Shown in pieces: positions 17,068-26,680 of a stretch of DNA of 64,000 bases; position 1 is the first letter of the stretch, and each line of letters begins with the position of its first letter. Under the pieces are notes generated by a model that worked only from the letters and a program-made list of their open reading frames with translations, was not told the DNA's origin and did not search any database. The position numbers were made by a program, and so were the translations under genes. This DNA is from an uncultured Isosphaeraceae bacterium (GTDB lineage: Bacteria > Planctomycetota > Planctomycetia > Isosphaerales > Isosphaeraceae): contig CAMFLR010000006.1 in assembly GCA_945957605.1 (NCBI GenBank), positions 431,834 to 495,833 on the forward strand, given 5' to 3'.

Positions 17068-17675
17068 GTAGAGGGCCCCCTCTGGTGTCTAGTTATCCGA
17101 ACTTGGAGAACACGACTCTTCACGAAGCTTCGGGAGACAACTCCTCAATCGTCGGACCGTCCGCTCGTGGACTGTCCTTGGTTCTTGCCTGGCATGCACC
17201 CATCAACTCCGTCGGCGGGGGCAGCCGTTGCGGTCTGAAATCAAGCAATCATCGCGCTTGATTCCGGTCATACAGCTTGCGCCATTCAAGCACTTTAGCC
17301 GAAACGTCGCATCGTCGTCATTCAAAAATAAGGTCAAATTTATGAAGTCATGTATCATTACATACAACGGATGTTTGCACGCCTCAACACGTTCAACTTC
17401 TGGGAAGCATTCTGTTTGATTAGGCCGAAATACTTGGGGCGCACAGCTTAAACTCCGCGGAAGACTTCGCCAGGCAAGTGCGTGTGATGAACAAGTCGGG
17501 CTCTAATTTACAGAAAAATATGCATTTTTGATGAAATTCCGAAGTTTGTCTTGCATTCATTGCTTTTGGTAAACACCGCGAGGACCGACTCCATCCTTGC
17601 GGGGGCCTCTCAGCCACATCGCAACGGTTGGAACCGGTCCTCGATCAGAGTCTGCTAACAACGGCTACTACCGAA
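17068..17675. other. Intergenic region, AT-rich in part
   Basis: About 600 bp upstream of the zinc-ribbon gene and downstream of the DUF1080 gene. The part around 17270-17370 is clearly AT-rich, as expected of a promoter region. Short frames on both strands look like noise. No repeat or RNA gene recognised. Confidence 0.4.
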
Positions 17676-18296
17676 TTACGGCAGTTCCTTGATCTCGAGA
17701 TCCTTGTACCAAACGATCATCGCGGGACCGACGTGTGTCTGAAGCGCGATGATTCCCTTGGCGTCGAACTTCTCGTCGGTGCGGTCGATGATCTTGGTAC
17801 CGTTCAGGTGGATCACGACGTGCTTGCCCTTCGCTTCAATCGTGAAGTCGTTCCAGTCGCCCTTCTTCACAAGTTCGGCGGCCTTCGCCTTGTCGAACTG
17901 CTCGAGAATGCCGCGACGGCCTTCTTCGTAGAGCAAGCCCCAGTAACCGTCGGCCACGTCGCACTGCGGGCCGGTCACGCGGCCGTTCTTCTCGCGTTCG
18001 CTGCGGAACTGGATACCGCTGTTGCCGTTCTTGAACTTCACCTTCGCCTTGAGAACGAAGTCGCCGTACGACTTTTCGGTGGCGAGGAATTCGTTCTTCT
18101 TGAGCTTGCCGTTCGTGCGGCCTACGATCGCGCCTTCTTCCACAGTGAACCTTGAGCCCGAATCTTCGGCGGGCTGAATCCAGCCGGTAAGATCCTTGCC
18201 GTTGAAGAGCGGCGTGAATCCGTCATCCGCCGCGCCGGCGAGGCCGGGAACGACGAGCATGGCGGCGAAGGCCAGGGAGAGGCGAATCGAGGTCAT
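17676..18296 (-). CDS. Secreted DUF1080 (3-keto-disaccharide hydrolase family) protein
   Basis: 206 residues from the ATG of MTSIRLSLAF, which has GGAG nine bases upstream; an ATG six codons earlier is less well placed. A signal peptide ends at GLAGAADDG. The mature part is one DUF1080 domain: GFTPLFNGKDLTGW at the start, then GNSGIQFRSE, a GPQCDV...GLLYEEGRRG segment and the final YKDLEIKELP. DUF1080 forms a concanavalin-like beta sandwich and is expanded in planctomycetes; members have been linked to hydrolysis of 3-keto-glycosides. The substrate of this copy is not inferable. Divergent from hpnC with about 200 bp between. Confidence 0.9.
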   Translation of the reverse strand: MTSIRLSLAFAAMLVVPGLAGAADDGFTPLFNGKDLTGWIQPAEDSGSRFTVEEGAIVGRTNGKLKKNEFLATEKSYGDFVLKAKVKFKNGNSGIQFRSEREKNGRVTGPQCDVADGYWGLLYEEGRRGILEQFDKAKAAELVKKGDWNDFTIEAKGKHVVIHLNGTKIIDRTDEKFDAKGIIALQTHVGPAMIVWYKDLEIKELP

Positions 18297-18495
18297 GGCA
18301 TACAACTCCAGCATGAGTTCGGTCGACTAGCCGCCGAGGTTTGTGAAAATCTTCACCTCGGCGACACGCGACCGATTCTGGCCGGACCGGGGGCCAAGGT
18401 CAACGCCCCTCTCGTCTGGCGAAACGTGGGAGACAAACGGTAGAATCCGTCGCACGAACCCCAAATTGCGACCGAAGTTTGACCTCAGGCGCCTC

Positions 18496-19407
18496 ATGCC
18501 GTTTCAGGATGATCTCGCACGCTTCGGCCCCGACTCCTCGGTCGTGCTCTCGCTCGAACAGGCCCAAGCCTATTGCGCCGAGTTAACCCGTACACATTAC
18601 GAAAACTTTAGCGTCGTCACCTGGCTCACCCCGCGCGAGCTTCGTCCCGCTTTTGCTTCAATTTACGCCTTCTGCCGCTGGTCGGACGACTTGGGCGATG
18701 AAGTGGGCGATCGCGCCGAATCCACCCGCCTGCTCGCCTGGTGGCGCAACGAACTCAACGCGATGTACGCCGGCGAGGCGCGTCACCCGGTTTTTCAAGC
18801 CCTGGCACCGACGGTCAAAGAATTCGGCATCCCCATCGAACCGTTCGCCGCGCTGATTTCGGCTTTTGAGCAAGACCAGATCGTCACCGAGTACGACACA
18901 TATCCTCAACTGCTCGACTATTGCACGCGATCGGCGAATCCCGTTGGCCATCTGGTGCTCTATCTCGGCCGGGTTTACACGACCGAAAACGCCCAGCTTT
19001 CCGACTGCACCTGCACCGGCCTGCAACTGGCGAATTTCTGGCAAGATGTGAACCGCGATCTCGACATCCCACGCATTTATTTACCGCGTGAGGATCGCGC
19101 AAAGTTCGGCTACACTGACGCCGATCTCCACGCACGCAAGTTCACCCCCGAGTTTCGATCGTTGCTCGAATTCGAAGTGAATCGTGCCCGCGAGTTGCTT
19201 GTTCAGGGTCGCGCACTTGTACCGCGAATGCCGGGCAAGCTCGCAGTCGATATCGAGCTGTTTTCTTCAGGTGGCCTGGCGATTCTCGACCGAATCGCAG
19301 CGCAAGATTACGACGTCTGGAAATCACGCCCTTCCGTGGGCAAGTTCGCGAAAATTCGTCTTTTACTTCGTGCCATGCTTTTTCGCCGCAGGGAGCAACG
19401 GGTATGA
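18496..19407 (+). CDS. hpnC: Hydroxysqualene synthase HpnC
   Basis: 303 residues from the ATG of MPFQDDLARFG. It is a trans-isoprenyl diphosphate synthase of the squalene/phytoene synthase family: first aspartate-rich motif WSDDLGDEVGD, second WQDVNRDLDIPR, plus the YLPREDRAKFGYTDADL signature. Order in the cluster and divergence from the next gene identify it as HpnC, which in the three-enzyme bacterial route turns presqualene diphosphate into hydroxysqualene. It overlaps hpnD by ATGA and so is translationally coupled. The product pathway leads to hopanoids or, as reported for some planctomycetes, C30 carotenoids. No squalene-hopene cyclase is in the window. Confidence 0.92.
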   Translation: MPFQDDLARFGPDSSVVLSLEQAQAYCAELTRTHYENFSVVTWLTPRELRPAFASIYAFCRWSDDLGDEVGDRAESTRLLAWWRNELNAMYAGEARHPVFQALAPTVKEFGIPIEPFAALISAFEQDQIVTEYDTYPQLLDYCTRSANPVGHLVLYLGRVYTTENAQLSDCTCTGLQLANFWQDVNRDLDIPRIYLPREDRAKFGYTDADLHARKFTPEFRSLLEFEVNRARELLVQGRALVPRMPGKLAVDIELFSSGGLAILDRIAAQDYDVWKSRPSVGKFAKIRLLLRAMLFRRREQRV

Positions 19408-20300
19408 CGCCTGAACTCGCGGCCAGCCATCAGTTTTGCCAGGAACTTTCACGCCAGCAGGCGAAAAACTTCTATTACAGTTTTCTCCTGCTTCCGCCCG
19501 AACGTCGACGTGCGATGCAAGCGCTCTACGCCTTCATGCGACGCACCGATGATATTGCCGACGAACCCGGCGAGGCTGCTGAGAAAACCATCGCCCTTGA
19601 TGCGTGGCGTAACGATCTCGATCTTGCGTTGACAGGTCAAAAGGTAAGCTGGCCCGGAATGGCGGCACTCGCCGACACGGTGCATCAACACACGATCAAT
19701 CCCAAACATTTACACGACGTGATCGACGGCGTGGCGATGGATCTCACGCCTCGCGTGTTTGAAACGTTTGATGACTTGTATCCCTATTGCTATCGCGTGG
19801 CATCGGCCGTGGGGCTTTGCTGCATTAGCATCTGGGGATATCAATCACGCGACGGCCAGGCCGAACGGATGGCCGAGCAATGCGGCGTCGCGCTTCAGCT
19901 TACGAATATTCTTCGCGACGTGGCCGAAGATGCGCGCAATGGCCGCGTTTATTTGCCGCAGGATGAGTTGCGTCGGTTTGGTGTAACGGCCGAAGATTTC
20001 AGCGGAAATCAATTGACGCCCGCGCTCAAGGAACTCTTCGCATTTCAGGCAGAACGGGCGTATCGCTACTACGCACAGGCCGCGCCGTTGATCAGGCTGG
20101 TTGATCCGGTGGGTCGCCCTGTGCTTGGCGCGATCATGGGGATTTATCGCGGCTTGCTCGATGAAATCGTCAAACGTGAATACAACGTACTCGCCGAGCG
20201 TGTGAGCTTGCCTGGCTGGAAGAAGGCGTGGATTGCACTGGCTGCGTTTCCCAGCCGCCTGGGCCGTGCGGAAGCGAAACTCGCGGAGCACGCTTCGTGA
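19404..20300 (+). CDS. hpnD: Presqualene diphosphate synthase HpnD
   Basis: 298 residues; the start codon overlaps the hpnC stop as ATGA. Squalene/phytoene synthase fold with AFMRRTDDIADEPGE (first Asp motif) and LRDVAEDARNGRVYLPQDEL (second). In the HpnCDE route HpnD joins two farnesyl diphosphates to presqualene diphosphate. The second residue block YAFMRRTDDIADE is closer to phytoene-synthase-like members than HpnC is, as expected for HpnD. It is followed by hpnE with a GTGA overlap, so all three genes are one transcriptional and translational unit. Confidence 0.92.
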   Translation: MTPELAASHQFCQELSRQQAKNFYYSFLLLPPERRRAMQALYAFMRRTDDIADEPGEAAEKTIALDAWRNDLDLALTGQKVSWPGMAALADTVHQHTINPKHLHDVIDGVAMDLTPRVFETFDDLYPYCYRVASAVGLCCISIWGYQSRDGQAERMAEQCGVALQLTNILRDVAEDARNGRVYLPQDELRRFGVTAEDFSGNQLTPALKELFAFQAERAYRYYAQAAPLIRLVDPVGRPVLGAIMGIYRGLLDEIVKREYNVLAERVSLPGWKKAWIALAAFPSRLGRAEAKLAEHAS

Positions 20301-21730
20301 CTGATTTCACGCCCCCTGCTCCGCCTCGCGTGGTGATCGTGGGCGGCGGTCTCGCGGGACTGGCAACGGCGGTGTCGCTCGTTGGGCTCGACCTAGACAT
20401 CACGCTCATCGAAAGCCGCCCTCGACTCGGCGGCCGCGCCAGTTCGTTTCCCGATCCATCGACAGGCGAACTTGTCGACAATTGTCAACATGTCAGCATG
20501 ACATGCTGCACGAACCTCACCGATTTTTGCCGGCGCGTGGGAACGGCCAACCTCTTCCGGCGCGATCCGGTGTTGCGATTTCTCTCACCAGAGGGAAAAC
20601 TTTCGGAAATGAAGCCGAGCCCCCTACCCGCCCCGTTTCACCTTGCGGGCAGCTTTCTGGGCGCGAATTACCTCACACTTTTTGAGCGGTTGCGCGTTGC
20701 GTTTGGTCTGGCCTGTTTGCGATTCGCAACGAAACCAACGCTGGAGCCGTTCGCGCAATGGCTCAAACGGCACGGCCAGACCGATCGCACAATCGAACGT
20801 TACTGGGGAACGGTGCTGATTTCGGCCCTTAACGAGCGGCTGGAAAATCTCGACATCAGCCACGCGCGGAAGGTGTTTTTCGACGGCTTTCTCCGCAATC
20901 GTTACGGCTATCAAATGGAGCTGCCGCTCGTGCCGCTAGGCGAGCTTTATGGCTCGCGGCTTGAAACTTGGCTGCAAAGTCGTGGCGTAAAGTTGCGGAT
21001 GACGACCGGCGCGAAATCGGTCGAACTCGGCGCCGATGGCACAGTAACGGGCCTCACGCTTCGCAATGGCGAGCGGCTTGACGCGGAGTTCGTCGTGCTT
21101 GCCGTGCCGTTCGATCGCGTTGCGTCGATGCTGCCGGAAGGTGCCATCGCACAGCTTCCTTCGCTCGAACATCTCGATGAATTTCGATCGTCGCCAATTA
21201 CGGGCGTGCACCTCTGGTTCGATCGCGATATTTGCCCCTGGCCGCACGTTGTTACGGTTGGTCGACTGGTGCAGTGGGTCTTCAATCACACCGAGTTGCA
21301 AGGCCGTCGCGCAACTGGTGAAACAGGACAATATCTGCAAATCGTCATCAGCGCGTCTTATGATTTGCTCTCAAAAGATAATGCGTCGATCAAAGACGCC
21401 GTATTGAAGGATCTGGCCGAAATCTGGCCGGCTGTGAATGAGGCGAATCTTGTGCACTGGCGAGTGGTTACCGAGCATGGCGCTACATTCGCTGTGCGGC
21501 CGGGGATCGATGCCATTCGTCCCCCACAGCGCACGCCAATCGACGGCTTGATCCTCGCGGGCGATTGGACCGACACCGGCTGGCCTGCGACGATGGAAGG
21601 GGCAGTTCGCAGCGGTTACAAGGCGGCCGAGGCGATTCTCGCCGATGTCGACCGTGCAGAGGTTTTGATCAAACCTGATTTGCCGGAGACGCGGCTGGCT
21701 CGTCTGCTGCTAGGTCCGCCTCTGCCTTGA
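20297..21730 (+). CDS. hpnE: Hydroxysqualene dehydroxylase HpnE
   Basis: 477 residues from a GTG that overlaps the hpnD stop (GTGA). FAD-dependent amine-oxidase/phytoene-desaturase-like flavoprotein: dinucleotide-binding VVIVGGGLAGLATAV near the N terminus, ESRPRLGGRASSF, and the C-terminal FAD-contact segment LILAGDWTDTGWPATMEGAV. HpnE reduces hydroxysqualene to squalene, completing the three-step route. Its last 62 bases overlap the end of the convergent ABC permease gene, which is unusual but both frames carry plausible protein to the stop. Confidence 0.92.
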   Translation: MTDFTPPAPPRVVIVGGGLAGLATAVSLVGLDLDITLIESRPRLGGRASSFPDPSTGELVDNCQHVSMTCCTNLTDFCRRVGTANLFRRDPVLRFLSPEGKLSEMKPSPLPAPFHLAGSFLGANYLTLFERLRVAFGLACLRFATKPTLEPFAQWLKRHGQTDRTIERYWGTVLISALNERLENLDISHARKVFFDGFLRNRYGYQMELPLVPLGELYGSRLETWLQSRGVKLRMTTGAKSVELGADGTVTGLTLRNGERLDAEFVVLAVPFDRVASMLPEGAIAQLPSLEHLDEFRSSPITGVHLWFDRDICPWPHVVTVGRLVQWVFNHTELQGRRATGETGQYLQIVISASYDLLSKDNASIKDAVLKDLAEIWPAVNEANLVHWRVVTEHGATFAVRPGIDAIRPPQRTPIDGLILAGDWTDTGWPATMEGAVRSGYKAAEAILADVDRAEVLIKPDLPETRLARLLLGPPLP

Positions 21731-23579
21731 ACACTCCGAGGTACTGCGGGCCAATCACGCCGGCTCGACGAGGGCGGTCGAGGAGTTTGTCGAATCCCTT
21801 GTCGAGCATCGCGACGAACGTGGTTCCCACGATCAGGAATGTCAGCGTTCCAAAGATGATGATCGCCACCGCATCACGCCCGTCGCCGAGATAGACGCCG
21901 CCGTGCGACTCTCCGGTGAGCATGAATCTGAACTCGGCTGGCGTGAACATTCCGCAGGCGAAAAGATACGGAATGCACGTGATGCCGGGCAGGTTTCTCG
22001 ACGTGAACCGGTACATCGACGAAAGCAAAATCGGCGAGCCAAGTGCGAGGGCGAACTGAAGGCCGAGAATGACGGTCATCGCGCGCATCGTTGTCTTCAC
22101 GCGCAAGGAAATGAGCATTCCGGCGGCGAGAGTGAAGGCGATGAAGATGGCAAGTTGAAGCGCCGAGACGAGCACGCCGAGCGGATGAAACGAGCCGATG
22201 AGCATCCCGAAGAGCCAGACGGCGGCGACGCCAATGATCAACGCGCGGATGCCCCAGATCGAGCCAATGAGCTTGGCACGAAGGATTTCCCAGCCGTTCA
22301 GCGGAGTGCTGACGAGGCTGATCCACGTGTCTTCCTCGCGCTCGCGGCAAATGGATGTCGCCGAGAGTGCGGAAAGAAGGAGCAAGGCGATCGAAACGAA
22401 CCCCGTATTCAGCACGCGCAACGACATCGCAAGTTGCTGCCGCGCGTATCCGGTGACATCGCCATAGCCACGAAAAGTCAGCTCCTTGAAAGCCGGGATG
22501 ATCTGTTCCTTGAGCGGTTCGTAGGCGAAGAACGCAGCGACGATCATCGTGACGTAGGAAACGAGATGCAGGCCAAACGCGCCTGGCATCGCGATGGTTT
22601 CCTTCCAGAGCATCGCATCTTCGCCCGGCGGTTTACGCGGCAGCCAGCGCCGAATTTTTCCGCGAATCGCCCGCACGACGCGAATTCGGCTCGTCGCCGG
22701 TGCACCGTCCTGACGGCGGAAAACGGGACGTAGCCGAACGATCGCCAGCAGCAGGCAGAGGAAGCTTCCCACAGCCTGATGGCCGACCATTGTCGCGAGT
22801 GCCCAGAACCAGCCCCATGGTCCCATGAACGCGCCTCGGCCGATCATTGGGCCGCCTGGCGACACGAGGAATATGGGACTCGTGAACATGAGATGCCGGT
22901 TAACCGGTTCGAACCAGATACGATACCGTTCGGGCCAGGGCGATCGACTTCCGAGGAGAATACTCTCGAGGAGCCAGGGACCGATCAGCCAGATGATCGT
23001 AAACACGAATGTCGAAAAGAGTGCGTCGCGGCCGCTGCGTGAGATTGTCGACATGTAAATCGCGAGCGATGCCATGAACAATGCCGTCGAGAAGATCGCG
23101 CCGTAAGTCGCGAGCACAACGACGGGCTCGACACCGCCCAGCAGGCCGAGAATCACCATCACCGGCAGCGAGATGAGAGCGGGAAGCGCGAGGATGAAGA
23201 AGCGGGAGATCAACTTGCCGACGACGATTTCAAAGCTCGTCATCTGGCTGGTGAGGAGATAATGCAAGGTTTTTCGCTGCTTTTCCTCGGCAATTGCGCC
23301 TGCGGTTAACGCCGGCGCGAGGAAGCAAATTGCGAATCCCTGAAAGATCATGAGCTGCATGATCAGGCGCGAGGCGATGGCAGTGAGCTCGGCATGCGAA
23401 TAGACGTGCGGCATGCCCGCCGGGCGATAGTACAGCGGCGTGTCGTACGTCTGCCAGACGATGAATAGCAGGAGAAGCCCAAGCACGACGCGGAGCACGT
23501 ACCATCGCCGGCTCCGCGCGATTTTGAGCGCATCGGCAAAGGCGATCGGTCCGAGCAGGAGCAAAAACCGCAACATCAT
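21669..23579 (-). CDS. ABC-2 type transporter permease (second of pair)
   Basis: 636 residues, with about twelve hydrophobic helices in two halves. Conserved segments are GAIAEEKQRKTLHYLLTSQM (first half, after about TM2) and the CREREEDTWISLVSTPLNGWEILRAKL repeat in the second half, which are typical of ABC-2 family permeases of the GldF/NosY kind. Its start overlaps the stop of the preceding paralogous permease (ATGA at 23576-23579). No ATP-binding subunit is encoded nearby, so the ATPase must come from elsewhere or beyond the window. The 3' end overlaps convergent hpnE. Substrate unknown. Confidence 0.8.
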   Translation of the reverse strand: MMLRFLLLLGPIAFADALKIARSRRWYVLRVVLGLLLLFIVWQTYDTPLYYRPAGMPHVYSHAELTAIASRLIMQLMIFQGFAICFLAPALTAGAIAEEKQRKTLHYLLTSQMTSFEIVVGKLISRFFILALPALISLPVMVILGLLGGVEPVVVLATYGAIFSTALFMASLAIYMSTISRSGRDALFSTFVFTIIWLIGPWLLESILLGSRSPWPERYRIWFEPVNRHLMFTSPIFLVSPGGPMIGRGAFMGPWGWFWALATMVGHQAVGSFLCLLLAIVRLRPVFRRQDGAPATSRIRVVRAIRGKIRRWLPRKPPGEDAMLWKETIAMPGAFGLHLVSYVTMIVAAFFAYEPLKEQIIPAFKELTFRGYGDVTGYARQQLAMSLRVLNTGFVSIALLLLSALSATSICREREEDTWISLVSTPLNGWEILRAKLIGSIWGIRALIIGVAAVWLFGMLIGSFHPLGVLVSALQLAIFIAFTLAAGMLISLRVKTTMRAMTVILGLQFALALGSPILLSSMYRFTSRNLPGITCIPYLFACGMFTPAEFRFMLTGESHGGVYLGDGRDAVAIIIFGTLTFLIVGTTFVAMLDKGFDKLLDRPRRAGVIGPQYLGVFKAEADLAADEPAASPANQV

Positions 23580-25384
23580 GTCTCGGAATCCTCGCCGATG
23601 ACCAGCTTTTTCACAGGCTGCGGACGGGTGGGGCGATCGGCCACGCGGTCAAAAATCTGAATCGCGCCCGTCGTAAGCCCTGCGGCCGCCGCGCTGTAGA
23701 AAACGATACTCATGACGAATGTGGTAAGCCACTCGCTTGAATCGTGGCGCCAGGAAACTCTTGTGCCAGGATAGTCGCCCAGCAATGCCTCGATCGTATG
23801 ATATTGCGCCGGTGCGATTGCCATCATCACGGGGGTCGAGGGCAACGTGATCATGGGCGACTCGAGAAGTCCCATCGGAAACGCGCAGAAGAGGTATCCG
23901 ACGTTGAGCGTCAACAGAATGAGAATTGTGACCACCGTTGCGCGCGCAGTGCTTTTCGCACGCATGGACAAAAACGAGCCGAGCGCCAGTGCGAACGCAG
24001 AATAAGCAGTGAAACCCATAAGCGTGGCGACGTATCCAATGGGATGAATCGCTCCCACGATCACGCCTGTGGTCCAAAGAAGCAGCGAGATGATCGCGAG
24101 AAACCGCCAGCGCCATGCTGCGCCAATCGCTTTGCCCACAAGAATCGCCTGGCCAGAAAGCGTCGTCCCCAGCAGGCTCAACCAGGTGTCTTCCTCGCGT
24201 TCGGAACTGATTCCCGACGCCGCCGAAGTCGCGATGCCGATGACCCAGAGGAAGTAGCAGGCGGTTGCCATGCTCGCGACGAATTCTTGCATCGCATTGC
24301 GGGCGCGATGATGTTCGTTATCACGACCTCCGTCGCCGTAGCCGTACTTCCAGAGTTCGCCCAGCGCGTCGCGTGTGTAGTCGATCATTGCGTCGCCAAT
24401 AAAGACGACGATGAACACGGCGACGAGGCCGACGGAAATTCTGATGAAGAGCGGCAAAGACGTGACGTGACACTCTTTCCAGACCATCGGCACATCGCTG
24501 ACTTCGGGCCGGCTCCAGAAGCGCCGTTTGCGAGCTGGACCAGTTGCAGCCGTCGTGCGAACTCGCCCGCCGCGACCAAATGCGGGACGCAAGCAGAACA
24601 CGCCGAGCACCATGAATAGCGAGCCGATGACGACGTGGCCCACGGCCATCATCGCGAGATTGAGTGCAAGGTCCGGCTTGGGTTCGGTGAGCGAGAGAAG
24701 CTGAAACGGGTCGAGCCGGACGATCGGTGAGGTGATCGTGCTGATCCAATCTGCGAGACCAGGCGCGGACTGACTGAGCGTCGCGGGCAAAACGCTAGGC
24801 ACGAGCAGCAGCGCGATCAAAATGCCGTAAGCGATGATAATTGCGTCGCGGGCGCGGTTGGCGAGCGTGGAAACAAAGATCGCCATGCCGGCAATTGCGT
24901 AGGCGGTTGTGAGTGTGCCAAGAAACGACACAACGACCAGCACGGGATCGACGCCGCCGATCAAGCCGAGGATGCTAATGATCGGCAACCCCGCGCTGAT
25001 GAGCACGATCAGGTGCAACATGCGCGCAGCCAGTTTGCCGCCGACGATTTCAAGGCTGCTGAGCTGGCTAGCGAGCAAATAGTGCAGCGTTTTACGCTGT
25101 TTTTCGTCGGCGATCGTTCCCGCAACCATCGCGGGCGTCACGCAGAGAACCGTCAACACCTGGGCCGCGACAAACGACATGAAGATGCTATTGGCCATGT
25201 CGGCCAGCGCGGATGACCGGCCGTTGTAAGGTCCAACGCTCGACCACACCCAGGAGAAGGCTTGGAACGCCATAGAGACGATCGAAAGCAACAGCAGGCC
25301 GTAAAGAAATCGGATGACGTAATACCGCCGCCGTCGCGCGGTCGTCATGCACTCGGCCTGGAACACCGGGCCCGGTGAGATCAT
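23576..25384 (-). CDS. ABC-2 type transporter permease (first of pair)
   Basis: 602 residues from the ATG of MISPGPVFQAEC, which has GGGGAAGG upstream; an in-frame ATG 23 codons earlier is unlikely. It is a full-length paralogue of the next gene: GTIADEKQRKTLHYLLASQLSSLEIVGGKL and SSEREEDTWLSLLGTTLSGQAILVGKA occur at equivalent places among about twelve TM helices. Two permeases in a row suggest a heterodimeric membrane core. The genes follow the FG-GAP and TPR lipoproteins on the same strand (81-bp gap), so the four may form one operon concerned with the envelope. ATPase not in the window. Confidence 0.8.
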   Translation of the reverse strand: MISPGPVFQAECMTTARRRRYYVIRFLYGLLLLSIVSMAFQAFSWVWSSVGPYNGRSSALADMANSIFMSFVAAQVLTVLCVTPAMVAGTIADEKQRKTLHYLLASQLSSLEIVGGKLAARMLHLIVLISAGLPIISILGLIGGVDPVLVVVSFLGTLTTAYAIAGMAIFVSTLANRARDAIIIAYGILIALLLVPSVLPATLSQSAPGLADWISTITSPIVRLDPFQLLSLTEPKPDLALNLAMMAVGHVVIGSLFMVLGVFCLRPAFGRGGRVRTTAATGPARKRRFWSRPEVSDVPMVWKECHVTSLPLFIRISVGLVAVFIVVFIGDAMIDYTRDALGELWKYGYGDGGRDNEHHRARNAMQEFVASMATACYFLWVIGIATSAASGISSEREEDTWLSLLGTTLSGQAILVGKAIGAAWRWRFLAIISLLLWTTGVIVGAIHPIGYVATLMGFTAYSAFALALGSFLSMRAKSTARATVVTILILLTLNVGYLFCAFPMGLLESPMITLPSTPVMMAIAPAQYHTIEALLGDYPGTRVSWRHDSSEWLTTFVMSIVFYSAAAAGLTTGAIQIFDRVADRPTRPQPVKKLVIGEDSET

Positions 25385-25465
25385 GGATCGCCTTCCCCCG
25401 GTCCCACGACAAACGTCTGACCTAAATCTTACGGGGTTGGCCGACGTTTGCAAGAGGGACGCGGG

Positions 25466-26680
25466 TTACTTGGCTTCGGGCTTCGTCTCGGCTTCCTTTG
25501 CCTTGAGCTGGAAGATCGCCTGTTGCAGTTCGCTGTCGATCGGATTGGCGCGCAGGAGGATTGAATACCATGCGCGGGCTTCGGGGTAGCGGCCGGCGGC
25601 TTCGCAAGCTTCGGCCAGCTCGCGAGTCGCTTGTGGCGTGCCTTTCACCGACGGCATCGAGGCGCGCTGGACGAGCGTTCCCAGCCGCTCCATGCGATTC
25701 GACTCATCGAGATATTTCTTCGCTTCGGGACTGTTCAGCTTTTGCAGCGAATGGGCGATGCCGAAGAGGGCGTCGCGATTATTCGGCTCGGCCTTCAGCG
25801 CTTCGCGGAAGTATTCGACGGCCTTGTTCGCATCGCCGCGGGCCATCGCCATCCGGCCGCGCAGGAGTGCGAGTCCCAGGTGGTTTTTGGGACCGCCGTC
25901 GAGCAGCTTGATCGCCTCTTCATCTTCGCCACGGTCGAGCGCCAGCTTCACACGCTCTTCGCGTGCTCCCGGATCGTCGTCCGAAAGTGGCTCGAGGGCT
26001 TTGAACGCAGCGTCAAAGTTTCCCAGGGCACGATTCGCATCGGCGAGCGACAATCGCGAGTAGCGATCGCTGGGATCGGCATCGACGTACTTGGCCATCT
26101 CGACGACGATCTCTTTTGGTTCCCACGCCGTCCCGCGCGTCATGCACCACAGCCAAACTTGATCAAAGTTAAGCGGTTCCAGCCGCGCGAGCTGCTGGAA
26201 CTCGGCCGCCAGTTCGGCACGTCTGAGTTGCATGCCGTAGATGTAGATGAGCTCACGATGCGCGACGATCTTGTCGGGATTCAGCCTGATTGCTTCCTTG
26301 AAATACGATTCGGCCTTGGGAACGCGGCTCCTGCGCAGCTCAATCTGTCCCTGCTGCAACCGCGCCTGCGATGCCATCGAGTTGTCATCGGGGACCTTGG
26401 CAAGCAAGGCGATGGCCTTGTCGCTTTCGTTGCGCGCGATCGCGATTTGCGCCAGCATCATGATCTCGGTGCCGTCGGGCGCATGCAGCTTGCCCAACTG
26501 CTCCATCGCTTTATCGGCACGGTCGAAATCGCGCTTCTCGAATGCGTCGGTCGCTTCCTTCCACAGTTGATCGGCGGTTTGCGGGAAGCACCCAGCCAGC
26601 GCAAATGCGAAGGACGCGACGAACGACGAAAGCGCAACGCGACGCCAGAACGGTAAATGATGTGAGATCATGTCGGTCAT
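25466..26680 (-). CDS. TPR-repeat lipoprotein
   Basis: 404 residues. The N terminus is a lipoprotein signal with lipobox FALAGC (cysteine near residue 31). The rest is a solenoid of tetratricopeptide repeats, e.g. AESYFKEAIRLNPDKIVAHR and AVEYFREALKAEPNNRDALF. TPR arrays bind peptides or protein partners; anchored this way it would act at the outer or cytoplasmic membrane. Its ATG overlaps the stop of the FG-GAP/ASPIC lipoprotein (ATGA), so the two are produced together; this pairing of an ASPIC/UnbV protein with a TPR protein is common in planctomycetes and acidobacteria. Partner proteins unknown. Confidence 0.85.
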   Translation of the reverse strand: MTDMISHHLPFWRRVALSSFVASFAFALAGCFPQTADQLWKEATDAFEKRDFDRADKAMEQLGKLHAPDGTEIMMLAQIAIARNESDKAIALLAKVPDDNSMASQARLQQGQIELRRSRVPKAESYFKEAIRLNPDKIVAHRELIYIYGMQLRRAELAAEFQQLARLEPLNFDQVWLWCMTRGTAWEPKEIVVEMAKYVDADPSDRYSRLSLADANRALGNFDAAFKALEPLSDDDPGAREERVKLALDRGEDEEAIKLLDGGPKNHLGLALLRGRMAMARGDANKAVEYFREALKAEPNNRDALFGIAHSLQKLNSPEAKKYLDESNRMERLGTLVQRASMPSVKGTPQATRELAEACEAAGRYPEARAWYSILLRANPIDSELQQAIFQLKAKEAETKPEAK

